Origin: Harpalus rubripes | Taxonomy: Eukaryota; Arthropoda; Insecta; Coleoptera; Carabidae | NCBI GenBank assembly: GCA_963082715.1 | Contig: OY720462.1 | Location: forward strand, 6,644,801 to 6,708,800 | Length of the DNA stretch: 64,000 nucleotides | Direction of reading: 5' to 3' | Shown: piece by piece, positions 34,021 through 45,118 of the stretch | Layout of the letters: the number at the start of each line of letters is the position of its first letter | Position numbering within the stretch: position 1 is the first letter of the stretch | Notes under the pieces: generated by a model | The model's input: the letters and a program-made list of their open reading frames with translations, nothing else | Told to the model about the DNA's origin: nothing | Database searches by the model: none | Made by a program: the position numbers and the translations under genes

Positions 34021-34665
34021 AAAAGTATGTGAAATAAAATAAATAAAATAATAAAAATATGATAAAATATTAATTTCAATTTTTGAAGGAGGCTTAGCCT
34101 ACCCTAACGAGCCATCACTTAGTGACTTTATCATATATAATATCATAGGTGATAAATTTTTGGCGGGATTTTTTTTTATATTGTTACGAGAGCTGGTTGC
34201 TTAGCAATTTATTGAGTGGCATTGACAAAAACACGAGTTGTCAAACAAGTGATTTTTGATGAATGTCACGAGATAAATTGGCAACAGTCTCGAGTATAGC
34301 AATCGGAAAATTTCTCCAGGATAAAATTTAACCACGGATGGTATTCGGATGACCATTTCCAAAATAAAAATCAGGTAATCATTTATATTTTTTTTTCTTG
34401 ACAAAAATCTAATTTTTATTATTTTGAGGTGTTATTTTTAAGTTTGCTTTTTCAACGTTTTAAATAGATTCCTGTCCGAATTGACTCGGTTTTAATAAAA
34501 ACTGATAACACTGAAAATATACACACTTTGACAGGTATGTAAACAATGTTTCTAAAACGTCAAAAAAAATTCGCTTATCAACACTCATAAAAATACGACT
34601 TCTTATTGGCTTAAAGGTGCGAAATTTTTTTTTGTGACGTTGTTTTGTCGAAATGAAACTTGGTA
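34021..34665. other. No gene recognised
   Basis: Unassigned. Phrases such as GTTGTCAAACAAGTG recur at 40373, hinting at an unclassified dispersed repeat. Confidence 0.35.
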
Positions 34666-35615
34666 TAGTTCATCTAGGGATCATTTGCCGAAGACTCATT
34701 ATCGTTTTATTATGGCAGTACAATAGAGGGTCCCAATAGCCTGACATGTGCCAGGGCTGTAATGAAAAATTTCCAAAATAGTAAAAAAAAATTGTTTAAT
34801 ATTTAACTGTTTTAAAAAATATATTGTATAATCTTAACGTTGCATACAAAGATGATAATGTGTGAACAATATTATTAGCATAAGAATTATGTATTGTTCG
34901 TACTATATATTGTTTCGTAAAATCATCTATTTTGTCAGTACCTGAATCTTTTCGAACTCTTTTAGGTACCGGACCACCTATTCTGATAATTTTTTTAACA
35001 GTTTTATCACATACCTTTGTTAGTTGGCAAGTTTTCTTAAGAGCAACTGATTCTTCATATTCCTCCAAAAGTCCATTGTAAACATTCAACACGATTTGTT
35101 GTCCATGTTCGCGCAAAAAAGGTTTAAATATATTAGGCGATGGTAATACACTTTTACTAGCACTTTCTAATTCTTCGTTTTCTTCCCACGGGCGAAGCAT
35201 TGTTAACGTTGTTGACTGTTGAATTTAATTTAACAAAACAAAAAACACTTTCAGCCTTCGTACACTAGTTAGGAGGTACAAATGACAAGTGAAAATAATT
35301 AAACTCACCACCTACTTATATATCTACATAGCCACAAATAACGGTTTTATAATCCTTTGGAGACAAGTTCACAGACCTTATAATAAGCTATAAGAAAATT
35401 AGGAAAATTCTAAGTTCAAAAGATTAACGCATTAAAATCTGGAAAGTGCAGTCTTGGTCTACAGTCGAATACTGGGCGTAAAATATATACCAGCATTGCA
35501 AATACTGAACTGGTCGACTGTACGGACCGAAATATTTTGGCATTGCGGTTTTAGCTATTGTGCACCCATAATAAAACGATAACGAGTCTTCGGAAAATGG
35601 TCCCTAGACGAACTA
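34666..35615 (-). mobile_element. Tc1/mariner-like element, internally reduced
   Basis: Inverted repeats of about 65 bp: left TAGTTCATCTAGGGATCATT and CGAAGACTCATTATCG, right CGATAACGAGTCTTCG and AATGGTCCCTAGACGAACTA, flanked by TA at 34664..34665 and 35616..35617. The arms continue with TTTTATTATGG. It encodes an N-terminal transposase-like ORF but no visible DDE domain, so it is a deletion derivative. Confidence 0.75.
34796..35200 (-). pseudogene. Transposase N-terminal (HTH) region
   Basis: 134-codon frame starting MLRPWEENEELES. Residues ~32-75 (GQQIVLNVYNGLLEEYEESV, then LTKVCDKTVKKIIRIG) resemble the first helix-turn-helix of insect IS630/Tc1/mariner-type transposases (pattern: vyN.Y..f......S...ia..t.vS..TV.rI..e). 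Residues 85-115 (DDFTKQYIVRTIHNSYANN) fit the following linker helix. The catalytic domain is absent and the tail after HTLSSLYATL looks out of frame. It lies between inverted repeats, which supports transposon origin. Placement within the superfamily is uncertain. Confidence 0.6.
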
Positions 35616-35617
35616 TA

Positions 35618-36203
35618 ACTAGGTAGAATCCTGAATTTGGATTGGCTTATAAATTTATGAGTGAAATAGTCATTAAAACAAGTAGAATACCTATCTCATT
35701 ATCTTGATTTGAATATAAATTCTTTAATAACCATTTACATTAAGAACATATTTCGTCCGACAAAAGTTAAAAATAAATTTTTATCATTTTATCTCCTTAA
35801 ATAATTTAGAAGCAAGCATCCCTGCGTAATTACATCCCTGTGTCTCCTATAAACCCCTATATCCCTTTTTTCTCGTGTTTACGAGCGGGTCTTTGTTTTA
35901 TGGCCTTGATAATGTATTCGTACTGCAGCCTAAGAATAAATTGTAACGTGAAGGAATTCAAACAAAAATTCTCCAATGTACGGATCTAATTTGGAGGAAG
36001 TGAGCTTTCGTCGCTCCCTTAGTGCTTTAATGGCAACGGGGAATTAGTTTCAGGGTTTTTAAGGCGTAATGGCTGAGCTAATGCTGACCTGAAACTTGGA
36101 AGTAGGTCGGACGTGTGAATGTGACGAATTTAAACAGGATTTTTTCACTTTTACATTCAACAAAGACACATGGTTAATTTTTTTAGAAATTTATTTTTAA
36201 ATA
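35618..36203. other. Unique-looking sequence, no gene recognised
   Basis: Higher GC and more complex than the surroundings (about 35810..36120), with no similarity to the repeats in this window. It could hold host regulatory or noncoding transcribed DNA, but I see no exon signals. Confidence 0.35.
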
Positions 36204-36409
36204 TACGAGGTCTGTTAGAAAAATATCTGACTTATTTTTTTTTGCGAAAACTTGATGGATTTGAATCAAGCGCGCTTGCATGAGCCGACCTTGAACCTTC
36301 GTGAGCATGCGTGAATTTTTTCCCGCCTGTCGATAGCGTCTCTTGCTGGCAAGCAGCATTTGAGTGAGATAGTGTGTAGTGCTCTTGTCGGTTTTTCATT
36401 GCAAGGAAA

Positions 36410-36714
36410 ATGTCGGAACGATTGGAGCAGCGCTATTGAATCAAATTTTGAAACTGGGCGACAGCCAGGTGGAAACCATTCGGAAGATTCAGACGGCTTT
36501 TGGTGACGATGCTATGGGCATCACACAGATTAAGGAGTGGTACAACCGGTTTAAAGACTGCCGCACATCGGTGGACAGCGAGCCACCGGTCATTGCCAAT
36601 GTGAACGCTGTGGTGATGCGGGACCGTCGTGTGAATATCCGAGAAATTGCGGAAGAGCTGGGCATCAGCACTTTTCCGGCACATTCCATTATGACCGAAG
36701 ATTTGGCCATGAAG
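36410..36714 (+). pseudogene. mariner transposase N-terminal region, broken
   Basis: ATG at 36410: MSERLEQRY, then a stop. After the stop the frame gives LKLGDSQVETIRKIQTAFG, ITQIKEWYNRFKDCRTS, VIANVNAVVMRDRRVNIREI and AEELGISTFPAHSIM, up to EDLAMK. These are both N-terminal HTH motifs of a mariner transposase; the catalytic domain is mostly deleted. It is better preserved than the corresponding part at 15973 and lacks the Leu/Arg insertion seen there. Confidence 0.88.
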
Positions 36715-37540
36715 CAAGGGCGGATCCATGCCCCCCCCCCCTTGGGCGTATTTTTTTAATTCAGTTTTATTTTGATTTGACTTCAATAAATGTTATTAAA
36801 ATAAAATCTCTGAAAAATGTTGTAAATACTCTGACACAACTCGGAAAAGTTTCCACATTTTGGATTGTCAAACAATTTCCGTGTTTTTCAGACTGCTTAA
36901 AATTTGCTCTCTTAATTTCAAAAAGTAAATATTCACTTTTTAATAAGTGAATTTCCAATCATTGTAAGTGAATTTTCACTTATCTTAAGTTAATATTCAC
37001 TTTTTGAAATGTAGAGAGTAAAAACTGTAAGAACCATAATACAAATACATATGTATTTTTTGTTTTATGTTTGAAACAATATATTCCACACAAAAACTAT
37101 TAATCCATCTTTCATACATCTGTGCATATAAGGTGGGTTTATAATTTGTGTAGCTTCTGCGGAAAGGAATTTTTCAGCTTGGAGACGTTTAAAAAACTGG
37201 CTACGAAATCGCATGACTGAAGAACGTCTCGTAGGTCTTGCTCTTATGCATTTGCATCCAGATATTACATTAGAACCTGAAAAAATATTGGATCGATTTG
37301 CTGCGTCGAAAAATCGTCGTTTAGATATTGTTATATAGTTCGTTGTAACTGACAAAGTCTGATTTGATTAGTGAGATTTCCTTGAGATGAGAATTGTTTG
37401 TCAATATTATATGGCTGTAATAGGGTTTAATAATAATTATACGTTTTAATAGCCTTAAAACTTTTTAATAATTATTTACCGTTATCTTAAAAAAACGTAA
37501 ATGCCCCCCCTCCCTTGAACATTTTCTAGATCCGCCCTTG
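36715..37540 (+). mobile_element. hAT element (CAAGGGCGGATC ends)
   Basis: CAAGGGCGGATCCATGCCCC at the left and CTAGATCCGCCCTTG at the right are inverted repeats; the exact 8-bp duplication CCATGAAG flanks both (36707..36714 and 37541..37548). Both subterminal regions have C-runs. The interior keeps the C-terminal end of a hAT transposase. Confidence 0.92.
37132..37338 (+). pseudogene. hAT transposase C-terminal dimerisation domain
   Basis: Frame ending at TAG 37336..37338 reads VASAERNFSAWRRLKNWLR, MTEERLVGLALMHLHPDITL, EKILDRFAASKNRRL. This is the hATC dimerisation signature (SAERSFS.LK..K..LRS.M...RL..LALL..H). About 65 codons survive of a protein normally above 500 residues, and the catalytic RNase H-like part is missing. 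Confidence 0.85.
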
Positions 37541-37610
37541 CCATGAAGAGAGTGGCGGTGAAGTTCCATGTTGAAGACCCAACAGGCTCCTTACTCTCCT
37601 GATATGGCCC

Positions 37611-38560
37611 CCCGCGAAATATAAAGAGACGCAATTCACCTTAAGCGAGACGTAAAGAGATGAGTCTTAGTAAAGTCAGCATTATCGCTTAGGAACTCTC
37701 TCGCCGAAGTGTGAAGCTTTAGTACGCATTTAGGCGGCTCTCAAGCGAGGTTGCACTCGCTTGTGTAAAGAACAAGTACCTATAGATATACGCTAAACAT
37801 CATTATTCGTTGTCTTAATCGCCAAACAGTATTTGAATGTTTAACCAAATTGTTATTGTAATTGTATTTCAACATGTTTAGTTATTTTAATATATTTATC
37901 CTTAAATTACATGGTGTTGGTATTAATTAAAATAAAATATAAATAACAGTGAAAACTAGTGGAGTCCAATGTAGTGACTAATGGGGTTCCAGACAACAAT
38001 CATAGCCGTTAGTGATGTCAACTGGCACGAATAGTAAGTACCCATAGTCCTAAGTAAACCGCTCCCAACAAAATGGCCTCATATGTCCTGCATATACGTA
38101 ATTAGGGGTGTGTAAACATCTGCCTGTTTACATACCCCCGGAAAGAGGGATTCGAATCATTTGGAACTTTCGATTAACGGTTATATATTGATTGATATAC
38201 ACGTTGTATATAGACAAAGGGCTATTTGTATCGTCATCGATGTTATATTCGGAAGTTCATAAGGTACAGTTGGCAGAAACTGTAAAAATACCGGTTGTCA
38301 ATAGAAATTGTGCGATTTGTCGCAAGTTGTATATAAATAAACGCTTAGTAGTCCGCCGAGAGATATGGACAGTCTGTATAAAACGGTGATAATAAAAGTA
38401 TGTATTAGCTTAACGGGAATCACCGTAAACGAAATATGTAAGATTCGATCGCTACCTTTTTACAAGCCCATTAATAAAGTCCAAGAAATAGCCGAAAGTC
38501 GCACATTGTCAAATCAGGTAAGTATTGCGGGTGTTCTATTGCTTTTATATTTTATTTTGT
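37611..38560 (+). other. Candidate host transcribed segment with a splice donor
   Basis: The stretch 38140..38517 has less AT bias and overlapping open frames (38192..38389, 38365..38562). It ends at a textbook donor CAG|GTAAGT (38515..38523). Neither frame shows a domain. It could be a 5' noncoding exon or a relic. No acceptor or promoter was established. Confidence 0.25.
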
Positions 38561-40129
38561 AAAAAAAACTAAAGTCTTTATTAGAAAACATGCTTTAGTT
38601 AATTTCATATTTTCTCATAACTATATGCATAAAATATTAAAACAACAAAATGTTTTGTTGAATAAAATGAAAAATAAATTAATAATTACATGTCAGGTAA
38701 TATTTCCATTGTAAACTACAAAGCATTCATTAATTTCCTTCTTTTATTAGCTTGCTCTCGTGTTCGTGTTTCGCAGACAAATGACTTCTAGGAAGCAGTG
38801 ACCCTTTACTTCTAGTAGGTATTTGATTATGTTTTTTGTTTCACTTGTGTTTATTTCTGTGCACATCGACCGAATCATTCCATATTTTATGCTTTGTTTA
38901 TTCAAAAAGAAAATGAAATACTTTGTGTGTGATCTGAATGCTCAGATTTTCTTCCCAGGTTTTGTTTTGTAAGCGTGCATTACAAACAGATATGTAATGC
39001 AATATTAATTACAACATAGTCATGTTTGGATTATGAAACTAAATATGAAGTTTATGAATAGTGCATTAAAGTTTTATTTATGTTACTAAAATGAAAGGAG
39101 ATGGAAATATGCTTATAAACTTGATAATGTAGGAATAAAATAAATAAATTTTTAAACTGCTTCTAGATAAAAACGAATTGGAATAATTTTATTGAAATGT
39201 CAATAGTACTTTACCATCAAATAAATAATATAACAATATCGCATCAAAATATGACAGCTAGAATATATACCGTCGTTTGTGTTATGGCTTCGATTCGATA
39301 TTTTTCTCTTATTCGACGAATAAGCAATACTAAGATTTATTTGGCATTAATGTAATGTATCTTGGGATTATGAAAACAAATAGTTTTAATGATAAAGTAT
39401 TATTTACGGAAGATGACTGTTCAAAGTCATTTGTTCGAAGAAAGAATACACAGCACTTTATAGAAATAGCTTAGCAACATAATAGCAGTGACGTATGTCG
39501 TAGAGTTACAGACATGTAATTATCTACTACAGTGCCTTCATGTTTGTCCAGTGACGTTGACATTTAAATCAAATTATTATTTTATGGATTACGTCAAGTC
39601 TCTATTTTTGTTTTATACAAAAACGTAGGTGAAGAAGTAAAATGGAATAGAATAGAACAGAAAAGCATTATTTAAATGAAATAAAATTTTCTAATAATGC
39701 ATATTTAATTTTTCAGTTAAAATGTATCCATAAATATTTCGCCTATGGGTACGAAATGCAGTGAAGTTAGCTGCAAGTAATATTATATCAGAAGGCTCAT
39801 AAATGACCTTGAGTGAATAATAGTATAACATTGTTATTAATGAAAACAGATCACATTATTGTAGTGCTTGTGAATACATTTATTCTTTAATAACAATGTT
39901 ATCATTAAAACTATTTGTTTCATAACTTTTTCTTCGAATTTAGTAAGGTGAGTGGTTACACAAAAATGTTGAAAAACATTTTTTTGGTAAATTAATTTGT
40001 TTTTCAATACTACCACGCATGTAGCCAAATGGGATTTTTTTACAGATTACATTATAAACAACTATGAAACTACGAGATATAAACACAGCGTGAATAGAAT
40101 AGGGCTATTGCAAGAATTTTTATATGCCT
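38561..40129. other. No gene recognised
   Basis: AT-rich unassigned sequence, no clear repeat termini or coding potential. Confidence 0.4.
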
Positions 40130-40270
40130 GCTAAGTATTAAATTTAAAAAGATTTCATTATTTAAATAGCCTCAAATTTGAAAATATCACCAAATATCCA
40201 TTAGATATTTTACAATTAATTTTTGAAAATTGGATAATATTTTGAAAAAGTCACGTGATCTGAAACAGAA
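40130..40270. repeat. Repeat segment giving an empty site for the solo LTR
   Basis: TTGAAAATAT, AAATATCCATTAGATATTTT, ACAATTAATTTTTGAAAATT, then TAATATTTTGAAAAAGTCAC and GTGATCTGAAACAGAAT align with both flanks of the LTR at 21840..21907 and 23076..23137, without the LTR. Confidence 0.8.
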
Positions 40271-40437
40271 TGTGACGTCAAAACAAATACATCTTCATCG
40301 GCTCCAATTGGTCCCTTATAGTGTCAATTCTTTGTGTTTTGTTACAAGTGCTTTGATAAACATATTGCCAAAGTTGTCAAACAAGTGTCAAATTTTTGAG
40401 TTTGGTTCGTGTTAGATAATACCAAATTCAATATAAA

Positions 40438-40586
40438 ATGAATAATTTACAGTATCGTATTGTGCCTTCTTGCAAAAATGCGCTAGGAACAAACCTACTA
40501 TTGAATTTATAAATATGCCAAAAGATGTGAAAAAAAGAAAATTGTGGCTGGAAGCAGTAGTTCGAAGAGCTGATGATTGGGTTTTT
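40438..40586 (+). pseudogene. THAP-like zinc finger remnant
   Basis: ATG at 40438 gives MNNLQYRIVPSCKNALGTN. After a frameshift around 40490 it reads TIEFINMPKDVKKRKLWLEA and VVRRADDWVF. This follows the start of a THAP domain (CxxxxC..., F..FP.d...r..Wl.a..R.dw), although the second N-terminal Cys and the later C..H pair are not seen. THAP domains occur both in host proteins and in P-type transposases. About 50 codons. Confidence 0.6.
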
Positions 40587-40618
40587 ACATTTTATTTTAC
40601 CTTAACTCTTTAACATAC

Positions 40619-40731
40619 CTTATTTCGGCAACAATCAAACAGTCGTCTTCTGATATAAATTCAGCCAACATCCAGCTTTCTATTTTCGGTAAACTTTCCG
40701 ACTTAGCTTGAGTGTATTGTATATTAGCCAT
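40619..40731 (-). pseudogene. Unrecognised short coding-like exon
   Basis: From an ATG complementary to 40731: MANIQYTQAKSESLPKIESW then MLAEFISEDDCLIVAEIR, ending at AAG|GTATGTT, a plausible splice donor. Composition looks protein-like and the pattern (SLPKI..WML..F) recalls the first exon of THAP-linked transposon ORFs, but I cannot name the family. It faces the THAP remnant on the opposite strand. Confidence 0.4.
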
Positions 40732-41768
40732 TATTACTCATTTATAATGGAAAATGTCAGTGTCAAATGGCAAATTAGAAATTTGTTATTAACATCTGAT
40801 AAACTGTCGCCTTCGTTTATTTATCTAAATAACAAAAATAAATGTAGGTGATGGAAAAATTGTTTTTCTATTGGCTGTGAATGACGTAATGTATGTGCTT
40901 CTACAACACAGGAGTGGGGGGGTTGTTTTTCATGACTATTTTTGGCGCCAATATTCGTATTTAATTATTTACGAAAATAACAACAAATTATGAAAAAAAT
41001 AATTATTAACAAGAAAAATATTGTATAAACTTTCCTTTAAAATACTTTTTGAAAAATGTGAAACAGGCTCATTAGAATTTTGATGACTTACTCATATTTG
41101 AAAAACAAATTAATTACGAACCAGGGGCGTAAACTACGTGGGTGCATGGTCGCACATGCACTCTCAGAAAGTAAAAGTGTGGGTGCACAGCACCCACAAT
41201 AATTTCGCTCTAACATTTTAATTATATTTCATATATTGCAAAAATGAGTTGTCAATCATTTTAAGTTGTTTATGAGTAAGCTGACGTTTAATCGTGTCAT
41301 GATAATGGCAGTAAAATATTACTATTAAGCCGAACAAACAGTTATGTTAATAATTATAGGATATTGCGAAGAAAATTATTGGCAACAAACAAATGTTACC
41401 GTCATAAAAAATTAGTTGTTTGACATTTGGATAGATTGCTAGACGAAATTTATTTTAAAAATTGCACTGTGCACTGTCACTCATATTTAATTTTTTTCTG
41501 CCTAAATTGTTACAGTATCACAACTTACGCAGAGACAGAAAAGTTTACCATTGAATGTATTATTGTCGTGACACCTAAGTTTCATTCAAATCGAACAAAG
41601 CGTTCTGTCATTATAAGCAATTTTTTTATTAAACGATACACTTTCGGAGATTGGTAAGTTAGGTTAAATCGTGTTATTTTGGGCCCAGGAATCTGTGTTT
41701 AAGCCATGTCTACGTGTTTTAGAGATAGCCTGTATATTAATATTAGGAGTATTATTATTTTATTTTTT

Positions 41769-41917
41769 ACCTTCCGTCACCTTTAGGTAAGGAAGGTATT
41801 GTCTTTGGTCAAAAAAATCGGTGGTGAGTTTTTGATGAATAAGCACGTTTTAGGGTCCCTAGAATACGATTTTACTATTTTTACGATGATGTCTGTATGT
41901 GTGTGTGTGTGTGTGTA

Positions 41918-41961
<44 letters not shown>

Positions 41962-42560
41962 TGTGTGTGACAAAATTTTCTAATGCGATAACTCTAATAC
42001 TACAATTCCAAAAATTATAATTCTTTCGTGTTCCTCTTCGTTACATCCATGTGAAGAGCTGATTAGATTTTGGTTATAATTGGTCAACCGGAAGTACCCT
42101 CATTTGAAGATTTTAACAGTTTTTCTTGAAAAAACGATGTTAAATATCATTTTTTCACATTTAATGTTATTATAAATATTAAAGAATTATTTATTCTCTA
42201 TACGATTTGAATTCATTTTATACTTCATATTAAATGGACATAGAGTTAAAAAATTATAAAAAAATTAAATATCATATATATTAGTCAGCTTTGCTATAAC
42301 TTTGGAAACAGCTGCTACATTAAGAAAATTCTGATTGAAAGGTGTCAGTGTCAAGTGCAGTTGACAGTATGTTTATGTTATAATTTTACTGGAAATATAG
42401 GATCTTTTGTTAGAAACTTTCTGTATGGAATTTGTATAAAATACATACAACTGCCTTAAGGTAATGTACAAGAAATATAATCTTTTGCAAGGAAATTTAT
42501 GTATGCTATTTATACAAAATACATAGAACTGACGGAAGGTAATGTGCTGGCCACATCAGA
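41769..42560 (+). repeat. Hairpin-capped repeat, subfamily A, full-length reference
   Basis: Start ACCTTCCGTCACCTTTAGGT/AAGGAAGGT hairpin, AAGCACGTTTTAGGGTCCC, GATGATGTCTG plus TG microsatellite, CGATAACTCTAATACTACAA, TTACATCCATGTGAAGAGCT, GATTAGATTTTGGTTATAAT, CAACCGGAAGTACC, CTCTATACGATTTG, two tandem subterminal units (CATACAACTGCCTTAAGG and CATAGAACTGACGGAAGG), then AATGTGCTGGCCACATCAGA. 792 bp, no ORF. Flanked by T-runs on both sides. Confidence 0.88.
41895..41968. repeat. (TG)n microsatellite
   Basis: TG tract with TATG interruptions at the fixed internal site of the subfamily A repeat. Confidence 0.95.
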
Positions 42561-42715
42561 TTTTTTGTAATAGATATTAATTTTATTTATGTTAAATGTA
42601 TACAAAATAATATGTTATTTTTATTGTAATATTTGCATTTTTAAAAACATATAGGTACCCATATTTTAATTAAAAATAGTGTACCCACAGCCAAAATAAA
42701 AAGTTTACGCCTCTG

Positions 42716-43516
42716 TTGCGAACGCTTTCTATTCTGACGTAATGAATTTAGTAATTTTTGGAAAGTACTTCAAACTACCTTTCCAAAGATTCCACAAACT
42801 CAATAAATATAATGTCGCTGATCTTCGTCTTGATACATCATAATAAAATTTTTGAAATTTTTTTTCAATATGTTAATATACTCATTCATCTATTTTACGA
42901 GCGTACAAACATCTCTACATAAAAGCACATTCCACAATTTATTCTACATTCCTGCTTTTCTACATGTATCCGACCAATCAAATAATGCATATCGATCATA
43001 ACAATGCCTTCCATTTCATTGCAGTGTATTGTAGTTTTGCGAATTGATTTTTGAGCTAAGGCCCATTACGTGAAAGCCTTGCTCCGGTGCCGAGGAACCC
43101 ATTTGCTGAAGTACGCGTAGTTTATCTTCCACAACATCTCTGTAATTACTTTAGCCACTGCATCGGTATAAATCACTTTTTATTGTCAAGAACTAAACTT
43201 TCCACATTATTAAAAGCAATCAGCTGAATATGTAGCAACTTTGACAATGTTTTAATTTTGTAATTGCGGTCAAAATAATTTCATGATTAATTTTACTCGT
43301 AAAATGAGATTACTAAGAGATGGATGAATGAGGTAGTTGGAAAATTTATTGCCAGTTTAATGGATGTTGTTGGACATAGCTACGAAGACATTTTATATTG
43401 GAATAGTTACAAATTTTAATCCCTTATGTGTATATGTTCCATATACTCGTACTAGTTAATGCAATATTTAAGTATAATTATTGTACAAGCATAAAATATA
43501 TTGTAACATGTGTATG
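42716..43516. other. No gene recognised
   Basis: Unassigned AT-rich sequence. Confidence 0.4.
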
Positions 43517-44651
43517 GTATGACTAGCGAATGAAAGTTGACGTTTAAATTATTTTTTCTACAGTCTATATACAAAGTAGCCATTTGCGCTCTCTTTTGTC
43601 AACGCAAAATGTTACTTTGCCGCTCTAGAGCGACAAAGTAGAAAAAACGCTCGCTCCTCAAATTTCTAACTATACAATGTTGAGAAATGTTAGTTGGCTA
43701 CATTCTTAATGGAAACGTTTAGTCAGGAATTAATGACACTGTAGTTACACATAACACACTTAACAAGTCAATCTGACATATAACTGCTCTGTCGGTATGT
43801 TACATAACCAAACAAAATGCCGCACTGCTGTAAAAATAAAATAGGGCATTCATTTACAAAAACGAAAGTATAAAATGCTTAGATTAGATTGAAGCAATAG
43901 CTCAAGAAGAATGGAAAATACCGATAAGTAAAAATAAATAAAAAATAATTTTTTGTTATGGTGGAGGACCCCATTGTGGCGACTGTAGAAAAAATCTTGT
44001 GTGTGTTTCGAGCGCAAATGGACATTGTCGATTTCGAGAGAATGCCTCGCTCCTGCATCGCGCGACAACAACCTCTCAATCGACAATGTCCCATTTTGCG
44101 CTCTTAATACACAAATAGCTATTATAAATGTGGTTTCTTTTGAAACCCTAGAGAAAAATAGAATTGTATGAAATTTTTGTATGAACCCATTTAAATACTG
44201 GACTAGGAAAGCACAGAAATACATTACTATGTCTGGCTGAAAATAGATGGCCGACTAAAATAACTGAATATCAAAACAGGGGTGCGTTTAAAATATTTTA
44301 AACATTTTTCGTTATGTTGATTGTAACAAAATATTTTGATCTTTAAACTATTTAGTTTGACAATTCTATGACAGGATTATTTTTAATTTCCTCTCAAAAT
44401 AATTTCGACTCGAGGGTTGCTTACACCTGAGACGAACGAACTACAATTTGCGTTAGTAATTTTTTTAAAAACATCCCTGCGTTTTGTTGCTAAAGTCATT
44501 TTAAATGCCTCCTGGTATTGAGTACAATTCTAATCTTCTGTTACGGAATACATAAAGGTGTTTTCTTTCAAATCAAATATAGGGAAATATTTTCAAAAGA
44601 AACCACATATATTAAAAAATCTAAACGTCAACTTTCATTCGCTAGTCATAC
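43517..44651. mobile_element. Element with 30-bp perfect inverted ends, interrupted
   Basis: GTATGACTAGCGAATGAAAG (43517) and CTTTCATTCGCTAGTCATAC (ending 44651) are the outer part of a 30-bp perfect inverted repeat. A further inverted pair (GTGGTTTCTTTTGAAA at 44132, TTTTCAAAAGAAACCAC at 44591) was adjacent to it before a 567-bp repeat was inserted. No coding sequence. Class unknown. Confidence 0.7.
43554..44120. repeat. Hairpin-rich ~530-bp repeat, copy 1
   Basis: Starts TTTTCTACAGTCTATATACA, ends AATACACAAATAGC. It has an internal palindrome ACTTTGCCGCTCTAGAGCGA/CAAAGT near the left end and a strong inverted pair at the right end (GAGCGCAAATGGACATTGTC near 44019, CGACAATGTCCCATTTTGCG near 44081). 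Copies 2 and 3 are at 45574 and 56083; this one has about 41 extra bp near 43765. Flanks share TATT. Open frames on the minus strand (43850..44224) recur with different stops and are unlikely to be genes. Confidence 0.85.
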
Positions 44652-45118
44652 TATATCTACTATTACTCATATACGTGGGCAGGTTAAATTATCTTCTTTG
44701 AACCCTAATACACCTTACAGTAGTTTCAAAAAAATATTCTGGTTTCTACCAATTTTAGGATTTTAGGACTGTCAATATACAGGGTGTTATGTTAGTAATG
44801 TGCCATACGTTGCCACTTAATAAACAAGGATGCAATGTATCGTAATCTGCAATCATTTCTTGTGCTTGTTGCAATTGTAAAAGCACTTCAAGTATTGCCG
44901 GACTACGGAAATATGGGGCCCTAGGCAAAGAGTTTACGTCGGGCCCCTACCCTCCTCCCCCATTTTTTTACTTAATAAAGTTAAAAACGAAAATAAATAA
45001 GTGCAATATTGAAAATTTGGTTATTTTATGATATAATGCACATACAAAATTTAAACAATAAAAATAATTGAAAAATGAAATAGAAACTACATTGCAACAC
45101 AAGTTACAAAATTATAAA

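Larger units (their letters stand above)
36206..37610 (+). mobile_element. mariner element copy 2, truncated, with a hAT insertion
   Basis: Left end CGAGGTCTGTTAGAAAAATA preceded by TA, homologous to the element at 15769. The coding part starts at 36410. A hAT element lies at 36715..37540, after which AGAGAGTGGCGGTGAAGTTC continues and then jumps to CAACAGGCTCC.TACTCTCCTGATATGGCCCC, an internal deletion. No right inverted repeat is seen; the element ends near 37606. Confidence 0.82.
41122..42715. mobile_element. hAT element (CAGGGGCGTAAACT ends) hosting a repeat
   Basis: CAGGGGCGTAAACTACGTGG at the left and AAAGTTTACGCCTCTG at the right are inverted ends. Flanks TTACGAAC (41114..41121) and TTGCGAAC (42716..42723) are an 8-bp duplication with one mismatch. 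Subterminal GGGTGCA/TGTACCC words are shared. A complete subfamily A repeat (41769..42560) sits inside; no transposase is visible. Confidence 0.85.

Noticed and set aside
43850..44224. 124-codon minus-strand frame, also seen at 56252..56677
   Set aside because: Falls within the hairpin-rich repeat; frame length and flanking residues differ between copies and no domain is visible.
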